Of a stretch of 6,838 nt of DNA, positions 1 through 6,838 are shown in pieces; within the stretch, counting starts at the first letter, position 1; each line of letters opens with the position of its first letter. Source of the stretch: CAZWUZ01 sp964637655 [NCBI: uncultured bacterium]. Its GTDB lineage: Bacteria > DAOPZR01. The notes beneath the pieces were generated by a model. The model did no database searches, was not told where the DNA came from, and saw only the letters and a program-made list of their open reading frames with translations. The DNA is taken from NCBI GenBank assembly GCA_964637655.1, contig CAZWUZ010000209.1, positions 1 through 6,838 on the forward strand, read 5' to 3'. The position numbers and the translations under genes were made by a program.

Positions 1-3000
1 CAATTCTTGAAGGGCGTTGGCCCGCAGCGGGCGGAACTGCTCGAACGGCTCGAAGTGCTGGCGCTGGGCAATGCCGACCCGCACATCCATTTCGCCATCC
101 TGCGCGATTTTGCCGACGCGGCGTCAGCGGCGATGCCGCAGGACGAGGCGATCCTCGCCGCGGCGCGTGCGGGCATTGCGGCGCTGAACGCCCGCGGCGG
201 TGACGGGGGCGGCAACACCTTCTACCTGTTCCATCGCGCGCGGCAGTGGAACCCGCAGGAGAACGCGTGGATGGGGTGGGAGCGCAAGCGCGGCAAACTC
301 GAGGAGTGGAACCGCCTGCTGCGCGGCGCCACCGACACCAGTTATGCCGTGCAGGTCGGCGACCTGGCGGTGCTGCCGTCGGTGCGCTACTGTCTGACCC
401 TCGATTCCGACACGCGCCTGCCGCGCGATACGGCAAAGAAACTGATCGGCATCATTGCCCATCCGCTCAATCGCCCGCACTACGATGCCCGTCTCGGCCG
501 GGTGACGTCGGGGTATGGCATCCTGCAGCCGCGGGTGAGCGTGACCATGGCGAGCGCGGCCGGGTCGCTCTTTGCCCGCCTGTATGCGGGCCATACCGGG
601 GTCGACCCGTACACCACGGCCGTGTCGGACACCTACCAGGACCTGTTTGACGAGGGGATATTCACCGGCAAGGGGCTCTACGAGGTGGATGCGTTCACCG
701 CGGCGCTCGACGGACGCGCCCCGGAGAACATGATCCTGTCGCATGACCTGTTCGAGGGGGTGTACGCGCGCACGGCGCTGGTCACCGATGTCGAGGTGGT
801 GGACGACTACCCGGCGAGCGTACTGACCCACGCGCGGCGCCAGCACCGCTGGGTGCGGGGTGACTGGCAGATCCTCTGCTGGCTGCTCCCGTGGGTGCCG
901 TCACGGGCTGGCTGGCAGCGCAACCGCCTGCCGCTCATCGCGCGCTGGAAAATATTCGACAACCTGCGGCGGAGCGTGACGCCCCCCGCCACGGTGGTCC
1001 TGCTCCTGGCGGCCTGGTCATGCCTGCCGGGCAGCCCGCTGGTGTGGATGCTCGCGGTGCTCGCGCTGCTGGCCTTCCCGCTGGTCCCGCTCGCCTGCGC
1101 GGTGCCCGTACCGGGCCTGCGCCGGCCATGGGTGGTGGTGTTGCGCGCGGTGGCGGAGGATACCGCGACCACGCTGGCGCGGATCATGCTGCAGGTGGTG
1201 TTCATGGCGTACGATGCCGCCGTGCGCACCCATGCGATCGTGCTGACCCTGGTGCGTCTGGCGTGGACCCAGCGGCGGATGCTGGAATGGGAGACCGCGG
1301 CGGCGAGCGCGCAGCGCCCGGCACAGCGCGACTACCGTTCGGGGATACGCCATTTCTACCGGGAGATGCTCGCCAGTCCGGTCCTCGCGGTGGCGGGACT
1401 GCTGCTGGCCGCGCTGCGCGGGCCGGGCACGTTCGCGGCGGCCGCGCCGGTGCTGGTGCTGTGGCTCGCGGCGCCGTCGGTCGCCTGGCGCCTGAGCCGG
1501 CCGGTGCAGCCGCGGCGCAGCGAACCGGGGGAGGCGGAGCGCACCCTGTTTTTGCAGGTGGCGCGCCAGACCTGGCAGTACTTCGCGACGTTCATGGACA
1601 GCAGCAATCACGCGCTGCCGCCCGACAATGTGCAGGAGGTGCCGGAGCAGCGGGTGGCGCAGCGGACCTCGCCGACGAATATCGGCATGGGGCTGCTGGC
1701 GACGCTCGCGGCCTACGATCTCGGGTTCATCGATGTGCCGGAACTGACGCAGCGGCTCGACGCGACGCTCACGACCATGGAGGGGCTCGAGCGCTACGAG
1801 GGGCATCTGCTCAACTGGTACGATACGCAGACCCTGGCACCGCTGGCGCCATCCTATGTCTCCACCGTTGACAGCGGTAACCTCGCGGGCGCGCTGATGG
1901 CGCTGGCGGAAGGGTTGCGTCAGGTGCAGCGTGCGGCCGGGGGGGAGACGCTGCCCGGCCGGCTCGACGAACTGGCGGCCCGCGCCACGGCGTTTGCCGA
2001 CGGGATGAACTTCCGCTTCCTCTACGATCCGCAGTTCCGCCTGCTCGCCATCGGCTATCGCCTTGCTGACGCCGGCGGCCCCGGCCGCCGTGACACCGCC
2101 ACGTACGACCTGCTCGCTTCCGAGGCGCGCCTGGCGAGTTTCATCGGCATCGCCCGCGGCGAACTGCCCGAAACCCACTGGTTCCATCTCGGTCGGCTGA
2201 TCACCAGCGTTGACGGTGCGCCCACGCTCCTGTCGTGGAGCGCGACGATGTTCGAGTACCTGATGCCGCGGCTGCTGATGAAGAGTTACCCGGAGACGCT
2301 GCTCGAACAGAGTTGCCGGATGGCGGTGCGGCGGCAGATGGCGTACGGCCGCGCGCGCGGCGTGCCGTGGGGCATCTCGGAATGCGCGTATGCCGCAGTC
2401 GACCGGCACGACACCTACCAGTACAAGGCGTTTGGCGTGCCCGGTCTCGGGTTGAAGCGCGGACTGGGCGATGAGCTGGTGGTGGCACCGTACGCCACCG
2501 CGCTGGCGGCGATGCTGGAGCCGGCGGCTGCGGCCCGCAACCTGCGGCGGCTGGCCGACGCGGGGCTGTCCGGCGCGTACGGCTACTACGAGGCCATCGA
2601 CTACACCCATCGTAAAGCCGGCGAGGCGGACGATGAGGCGGCTGCGTCTGCGTCGGGCACGGTGGTGCGGGCCTACATGGCGCATCATCAGGGGATGATC
2701 CTCGTGGCGCTGGCCAACGCGCTCAACGGCGACCTGATGGTCAGGCGGTTCCATGCGGACCCGCGGGTGCGGGCGACCGAGATGCTGCTGCAGGAACGGG
2801 TGCCGCGGCTGGCCGCGATCACGCAGCCGCGTCCCGTCGGGGAGACCCGGCTGGCGGAACCGGCAGCGGCCATGGCGATGCGTCGTTTCCGCTCACCGCA
2901 CACGCAGGTGCCGCACGCGCAGTTCCTGTCCAACGGCACCTACACCGCGGTGGTCACCAATGCCGGCGGGGGCGCCAGTTTCTGCCGCGGTCGCGCGGTC

Positions 3001-6000
3001 ACGCGCTACCGCGAGGACGGCACGCGCGACCCGGGGAGCCAGTTCATCTACCTGCGCGACGTGCGTGACGGGGCGGTGTGGTCCGCCACGTTCCAGCCGA
3101 CCGCGGCGGAACCGGACGAGTACCTGGTCTCGTTCCTCGCGGAGAAGGCGACGTTCAACCGTCGTGACGGCGATATCGCCACGCAACTCGATATTGCGGT
3201 CTCAGCGGAAGACGACGTGGAAGTGCGCCGGCTGACGGTGACGAACCACGGCAGCCGCCCGCGCGAACTGGAAGTAACGAGTTATGTTGAAATCGTGCTG
3301 GCGCCGCCGGCTGACGACCTGGCGCATCCCGCCTTCTGCAAACTGTTCATCGAGACCGAGTACGTGCCGGAAAACGCCGCCCTGCTCTGCCGCCGGCGCC
3401 CGCGCGCGGCTGATGACGCGCCCGTCTGGGCGGTGCATGTCATGAGCCTTGCCGGGCGGATGCAGGGCGCAGTGGAATGGGAGACCGATCGCGCCCGGTT
3501 TCTCGGACGCGGGCGCGGGCCCGACAACCCGCAGGCGCTTGACGGCCGTTCGCTTTCGGGCACCACCGGCTTTGTCATCGATCCGGTGGCCTGTCTGCGC
3601 CAGCGCCTGCGGCTCGCGCCGGGCGGTTCCATGCGGCTGTCATTCGCCACCGGCATGGCGACGTCACGCGAGGCCGCGCTGGCCCTGGCGGTGCGCTACC
3701 ACGAACCGAGCGCGGCGGCGCGCACGTTCGCCCTCGCGTTCGCGCAGGCGCAGAGCGCCTGCCGCTACCTGAACATCTCCCGGGAAGAGGCGCTGTTGTA
3801 TGAGCGGCTCTCCTCGCGGGTGCTCTACGCGGACGATTCGCTGCGCGCCGCGCCGGAACTGCTGGCGCAGAACACGCTCGGGCAGCCGGGCCTCTGGCCG
3901 CACAGCATTTCCGGTGATCTCCCCATCCTGCTCGTGCGGGTGACTGAGGAGGACGACCTGACGCTGGTGCGGCAAGTGCTGCAGGCGCAGGAATACTGGC
4001 GGCTCAAGGGTCTGCGCGCCGACGTGGTGATCCTCAACGAGCATCCGGTGAGCTACTTCGACGAGATGCATGCGGCCCTGACGGCGCTCCTCGACAACGG
4101 CCCGTGGCAGAACTGGAAGCACTGTCCCGGAGGGGCCTACCTGCTGCGCGGTGACCGGCTGGGCGCGGCGGAGCGCACGCTGCTGGTCAGCGTGGCGCGC
4201 GCGGTGCTGGCCGGCGACCGGGGTGAACTGGCGCAGCAGTTGCGCCGGCCCGATCCCGCCTGGCCGGTGCCGCTCCCCTTTGTGCCGACGGCGCCGGTGC
4301 CGGTCGCAGTGCCCATGGAGGTGCCGGTGCCGTCGCTGACACTGGCGCACGAACTGGGCGGGTTTGCCGACGGCGGGCGCGAATACGCGGTGGTCGTCGA
4401 CGGGGACCGGGAAACGCCGCTGCCATGGTGCAATGTCATCGCCAATCCGTCGTTCGGGACGGTGCTCAGCGCGTCGGGCGCGGCCTATACCTGGGCGGGC
4501 AACAGCCGCGAAAACCGGCTCACGCCGTTTGCCAATGACCCCGTCAGCGATCCGGCCGGCGAAGCGCTCTACCTGCGTGATGACGACACCGGGGTGGTCT
4601 GGTCGCCGACGCCAGGTCCGCTGCCGCGCACGCCGGCTGATGGCCGCTGTGTGGTGCGGCACGGGGCGGGAATCTCGCATTTCACCCGCGCGCTGCATGG
4701 CATCCGCCAGTATCTCGATCTGTTTGTCGATCCGGCCGACCCGGTGAAATTCTCGCTGCTGACGCTGGTCAACGAAAGCGCCGGGGTGCGCCGCCTGAGC
4801 GTCTACGCCTATAATGCGTGGGTGCTGGGACCGCCGCAGGGTGGGCCGGGGGCGCTGATTGTCACGGAGCGTGATGCCGCGACCGGGGCGCTCTTTGCCC
4901 GCAACACGTACAGCCAGGAGTTTGCGGGGCGGGTGGCGTTTGCCTACACCGACGGGGCTGCGGATGCGACCGGTGACGCCCGCTCGTTTCTCGGCCGCAA
5001 CGGTGCTACGACCCGGCCGGCGGCGCTGCGCCATGCCGGTCTCTCCGGCCGTTTCGGGGCGGGGCTCGACCCCTGCGCCGCGCTGCGCGTCGCCCTCACG
5101 CTGCAACCCGGGGAGACGCGCAACGTGGTCTTTATTCTCGGGCAGGGCAACGATGCGGAACAGGCCCGCGAGCTGGTGCGGCGGCACGGGCACCTGGCCG
5201 GCGCGGAGGCGGCACGCGAAGCGAGCCGCCGCGTCTGGGACGACCTGCTGGCGACGGTGCAGGTGCGCACGCCCGACGATTCGTTCGACCTGCTGCTGAA
5301 CCGCTGGCTGCTCTACCAGAACGTGAGCTGCCGCCTGTGGGCACGCTCGGCCTATTATCAGCCGGGCGGCGCTTTCGGGTTCCGCGACCAGCTGCAGGAT
5401 GTGCTGGCGCTGACGCTGGCGCGCCCCGACCTGCAGCGCGCGCACCTGCTGCGGGCCGCGTCCCGGCAGTTCCGCGAGGGGGATGTGCAGCACTGGTGGC
5501 ATGAGCCGTCCGGGCGGGGGACGCGCACGCGCTGCTCTGACGACCTGCTCTGGCTGCCGTACGCGGCGGCGCAGTATGTCGCGGCCACCGGTGATACCGG
5601 GGTGCTGGACGAAGTGGTGCCGTACCTCGAGGCGCCGCTGCTCGACCCGGGGGTACAGGACGCGTACGGCGAACCGCGCGTTGCCGCGGCAGCGGGCACG
5701 CTGTGGGAACATTGCCTGCGCGCGCTCGACAAGGGGCTGACCATCGGCGTGCATGGCCTGCCGCTGATGGGGAGCTGTGACTGGAACGACGGGATGAACC
5801 GCGTGGGACATGACGGGCGCGGTGAAAGTGTCTGGCTCGGCTTTTTCCTGCACACGGTGCTGACCGCGCTGGCGCCGTTGTGTGAACTGCGGCAGGATCA
5901 CGAACGGGCCGCGCGCTACCGTGCCGAGGCCACCCGGCTTGGCGGCATTCTCGAGCAGGCGTGGGATGGCGAATGGTACCGGCGCGGCTACTATGACGAC

Positions 6001-6750
6001 GGCATGCCGCTCGGCTCCGCGCAGAACGACGAATGCCGCATCGACGCCATCGCGCAGGCGTGGGCGGCGCTCTCGGGTGCGGTGCCCGTCCGCTTCGCGG
6101 AGCGCGCGCTCGACGCGGTGCGCACCCATCTGATCCGCCGCGGCCCGCAGGTCGTGCTGCTGCTCGATCCGCCGTTCGACAGCTCGGCGCAGGACCCGGG
6201 CTACATCAAGGGGTATCCGCCCGGGGTGCGCGAGAATGGCGGGCAGTACACGCATGGCGCGATCTGGGTGATGATGGCCATGGCGAAACTGGGGAGCGGC
6301 GACGAGGCGATGGAACTGTTCCACATGCTCAATCCCGTCAACCATGCGCGTACGGCCGCCGACGTCGAGCGCTATCAGGTCGAACCGTACGTCATGGCGG
6401 GCGATGTCTACGCCCACCCGCAGCATGCGGGACGCGGCGGCTGGTCGTGGTATACCGGTGCCGCGGGATGGATGTACCGCGCCGGGCTGGAAACCATGCT
6501 CGGCCTGCGCCGTCGCGGCGACACGTTTGCTGTCGAGCCGTGCATCCCGACGTCATGGCCGGCCTACGAAATCAACTGGCGGCATGGACAGACCCGCTAC
6601 GAGATTGCGGTTACCAATCCGGGGCGCCGGTGCCGCGGTGTGGCGTCAGCCACGCTGGACGGCGTGGCGGTTGACCATGCCGCCATTCCGCTTACTGATG
6701 ACGGTGGCGTGCACCACGTCTGCCTCGTGCTGGGCGATCCCGTGGCGTAG
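1..6750 (+). CDS. ndvB: Cyclic beta-1,2-glucan synthase (NdvB/ChvB/Cgs type), 5'-truncated by the window edge
   Basis: Inner-membrane enzyme that builds cyclic beta-1,2-glucan from UDP-glucose. Residues are counted from the codon at base 1. The GT84 core (about 15-300) shows the GWERKRGKL segment (92-100), a DxD metal/UDP-sugar motif (D135-S-D137), HDLFEG (248-253, likely acidic catalytic residue D249) and RQHRW (280-284), the (Q/R)xxRW acceptor-site signature. Hydrophobic stretches at about 329-341, 346-367, 457-475 and 478-498 are likely membrane segments. A glycoamylase-like/GH189 cyclization module follows (about 515-938; GISE at 791-794, YYE at 862-864, AHHQG at 894-898). Next come a GH94-type sandwich (961-1225), a helical part with SGDLPI (1304-1309), a Pro/Val linker, a second sandwich (about 1450-1740) and the GH94 catalytic domain: DWND (1927-1930, containing the general acid), NDECRID (2009-2015), ENGGQYTHG (2078-2086) and [10 protein letters not shown] (2151-2160). 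The frame is open at base 1, and the TTG at base 7 has no ribosome site and lies inside the GT domain, so it is not the true start. The native N-terminus with further membrane helices is missing. No frameshift or lost catalytic motif is seen. Function is inferred from family; whether the product is strictly cyclic cannot be read from sequence. Confidence 0.95.
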   Translation, partial: QFLKGVGPQRAELLERLEVLALGNADPHIHFAILRDFADAASAAMPQDEAILAAARAGIAALNARGGDGGGNTFYLFHRARQWNPQENAWMGWERKRGKLEEWNRLLRGATDTSYAVQVGDLAVLPSVRYCLTLDSDTRLPRDTAKKLIGIIAHPLNRPHYDARLGRVTSGYGILQPRVSVTMASAAGSLFARLYAGHTGVDPYTTAVSDTYQDLFDEGIFTGKGLYEVDAFTAALDGRAPENMILSHDLFEGVYARTALVTDVEVVDDYPASVLTHARRQHRWVRGDWQILCWLLPWVPSRAGWQRNRLPLIARWKIFDNLRRSVTPPATVVLLLAAWSCLPGSPLVWMLAVLALLAFPLVPLACAVPVPGLRRPWVVVLRAVAEDTATTLARIMLQVVFMAYDAAVRTHAIVLTLVRLAWTQRRMLEWETAAASAQRPAQRDYRSGIRHFYREMLASPVLAVAGLLLAALRGPGTFAAAAPVLVLWLAAPSVAWRLSRPVQPRRSEPGEAERTLFLQVARQTWQYFATFMDSSNHALPPDNVQEVPEQRVAQRTSPTNIGMGLLATLAAYDLGFIDVPELTQRLDATLTTMEGLERYEGHLLNWYDTQTLAPLAPSYVSTVDSGNLAGALMALAEGLRQVQRAAGGETLPGRLDELAARATAFADGMNFRFLYDPQFRLLAIGYRLADAGGPGRRDTATYDLLASEARLASFIGIARGELPETHWFHLGRLITSVDGAPTLLSWSATMFEYLMPRLLMKSYPETLLEQSCRMAVRRQMAYGRARGVPWGISECAYAAVDRHDTYQYKAFGVPGLGLKRGLGDELVVAPYATALAAMLEPAAAARNLRRLADAGLSGAYGYYEAIDYTHRKAGEADDEAAASASGTVVRAYMAHHQGMILVALANALNGDLMVRRFHADPRVRATEMLLQERVPRLAAITQPRPVGETRLAEPAAAMAMRRFRSPHTQVPHAQFLSNGTYTAVVTNAGGGASFCRGRAVTRYREDGTRDPGSQFIYLRDVRDGAVWSATFQPTAAEPDEYLVSFLAEKATFNRRDGDIATQLDIAVSAEDDVEVRRLTVTNHGSRPRELEVTSYVEIVLAPPADDLAHPAFCKLFIETEYVPENAALLCRRRPRAADDAPVWAVHVMSLAGRMQGAVEWETDRARFLGRGRGPDNPQALDGRSLSGTTGFVIDPVACLRQRLRLAPGGSMRLSFATGMATSREAALALAVRYHEPSAAARTFALAFAQAQSACRYLNISREEALLYERLSSRVLYADDSLRAAPELLAQNTLGQPGLWPHSISGDLPILLVRVTEEDDLTLVRQVLQAQEYWRLKGLRADVVILNEHPVSYFDEMHAALTALLDNGPWQNWKHCPGGAYLLRGDRLGAAERTLLVSVARAVLAGDRGELAQQLRRPDPAWPVPLPFVPTAPVPVAVPMEVPVPSLTLAHELGGFADGGREYAVVVDGDRETPLPWCNVIANPSFGTVLSASGAAYTWAGNSRENRLTPFANDPVSDPAGEALYLRDDDTGVVWSPTPGPLPRTPADGRCVVRHGAGISHFTRALHGIRQYLDLFVDPADPVKFSLLTLVNESAGVRRLSVYAYNAWVLGPPQGGPGALIVTERDAATGALFARNTYSQEFAGRVAFAYTDGAADATGDARSFLGRNGATTRPAALRHAGLSGRFGAGLDPCAALRVALTLQPGETRNVVFILGQGNDAEQARELVRRHGHLAGAEAAREASRRVWDDLLATVQVRTPDDSFDLLLNRWLLYQNVSCRLWARSAYYQPGGAFGFRDQLQDVLALTLARPDLQRAHLLRAASRQFREGDVQHWWHEPSGRGTRTRCSDDLLWLPYAAAQYVAATGDTGVLDEVVPYLEAPLLDPGVQDAYGEPRVAAAAGTLWEHCLRALDKGLTIGVHGLPLMGSCDWNDGMNRVGHDGRGESVWLGFFLHTVLTALAPLCELRQDHERAARYRAEATRLGGILEQAWDGEWYRRGYYDDGMPLGSAQNDECRIDAIAQAWAALSGAVPVRFAERALDAVRTHLIRRGPQVVLLLDPPFDSSAQDPGYIKGYPPGVRENGGQYTHGAIWVMMAMAKLGSGDEAMELFHMLNPVNHARTAADVERYQVEPYVMAGDVYAHPQHAGRGGWSWYTGAAGWMYRAGLETMLGLRRRGDTFAVEPCIPTSWPAYEINWRHGQTRYEIAVTNPGRRCRGVASATLDGVAVDHAAIPLTDDGGVHHVCLVLGDPVA

Positions 6751-6780
6751 TTGCCGGCAGCGGGAGCCACATGCTACAAA
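6751..6780 (+). promoter_or_regulatory. Weak sigma70-like promoter candidate in the gap after the glucan synthase
   Basis: Immediately after the TAG stop there is TTGCCG (6751-6756, four of six matches to TTGACA). An 18-base spacer separates it from TACAAA (6775-6780, four of six matches to TATAAT). TG at 6772-6773 makes an extended -10 (TGCTACAAA). A transcript would begin near 6787, leaving a leader of about 25 bases before the possible ATG at 6811/6814. The match is modest and could be chance; if real, it would drive the downstream gene separately. No stem-loop followed by a T run is visible between the stop and the right edge, so read-through from the glucan synthase gene is equally possible. 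Confidence 0.25.
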
Positions 6781-6813
6781 CAGCAGACGATGGTGATGCA
6801 CGCGGAGAAGATG

Positions 6814-6838
6814 ATGCGCTACGATTTTGACCGGAGTA
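6814..6838 (+). CDS. Possible first codons of a downstream gene, cut by the right edge
   Basis: An open frame continues to the end of the window. Adjacent ATG codons at 6811 and 6814 follow a purine-rich GGAGA (6804-6808). The spacing is 5 bases to the ATG at 6814 and only 2 to the one at 6811, so 6814 is the better start, reading MRYDFDRS. Two further in-frame ATGs (6790, 6796) lie upstream without a comparable ribosome site. The gap to the glucan synthase stop is about 63 bases on the same strand, so cotranscription is possible. Eight residues are too few to assign a family. An opening of this kind (Met, aromatic, Asp-Phe-Asp) occurs in some PLP-dependent MalY/PatB-type lyases, but this is only a weak hint. 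Confidence 0.3.

Noticed and set aside
838-852. RQHRW in place of the textbook QxxRW motif, considered as a possible loss of function
   Set aside because: The (Q/R)xxRW form is accepted for this transferase family, and the surrounding WVRGDWQ context is typical of cyclic glucan synthases, so it is not a defect.
891-1871. A 326-codon open frame on the plus strand in another frame
   Set aside because: Gly/Ala/Arg-rich shadow translation inside a strongly conserved reading frame; typical of high-G+C DNA, with no motif.
1018-2754. A 578-codon open frame on the minus strand opposite the membrane and GH189 region
   Set aside because: Same register effect: it ends opposite a sense TCA codon at 1018-1020. 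The translation is Arg/His-rich, without recognisable domains.
3664-6426. A 920-codon open frame on the minus strand opposite the phosphorylase half of the synthase
   Set aside because: Its codons are exactly in register with the sense codons, so its stops can only arise opposite sense TCA, TTA or CTA codons, which this G+C-rich gene avoids. It ends exactly opposite a TCA serine codon at 3664-3666. Its Arg/His/Gln/Pro-rich translation resembles no family I recognise, while the sense strand has clear conserved domains.
6752-6759. Palindrome TGCCGGCA just after the stop codon, considered as a terminator or operator
   Set aside because: Only 8 bases with no loop and no following T run; short GC palindromes are common by chance at this base composition.

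Overview
The window is almost entirely one very long coding region on the + strand, read from the first base to a TAG stop at 6748-6750 (2,249 codons, no interruption). It is the C-terminal roughly 80% of a cyclic beta-1,2-glucan synthase of the NdvB/ChvB/Cgs type. The family is usually about 2,800-2,900 residues long, so some 550-650 N-terminal residues should lie left of the window. High G+C (about two thirds by eye), GCG/CTG/CGC-rich codon use and the protein family suggest a Gram-negative bacterium, most likely a proteobacterium. I cannot name a genus.

Layout by base, with residues counted from the first in-frame codon at base 1: a family-84 glycosyltransferase core (about 40-900); hydrophobic membrane segments (about 985-1110 and 1370-1495); a glycoamylase-like module corresponding to the GH189 cyclization domain (about 1540-2810); a first GH94-type beta-sandwich (about 2880-3660) with a helical segment (about 3720-4250); a Pro/Val-rich linker (4261-4332); a second GH94-type beta-sandwich (about 4350-5240); and a GH94 phosphorylase-type helical catalytic domain with a C-terminal beta cap (about 5250-6750).

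From family knowledge, the parts act in sequence. The membrane-embedded transferase polymerises glucose from UDP-glucose into a beta-1,2 chain on the cytoplasmic side. The middle module closes the ring by transglycosylation. The GH94 module trims chains by phosphorolysis and so sets ring size. The visible catalytic motifs of all three activities are intact, so the enzyme looks functional.

The last 88 bases (6751-6838) hold a short intergenic region with no hairpin terminator, a weak promoter-like pair, and a possible start of a next gene running off the right edge. I found no mobile element, CRISPR array, RNA gene or undescribed system. This is an ordinary chromosomal region dominated by a known but remarkable multi-domain enzyme.
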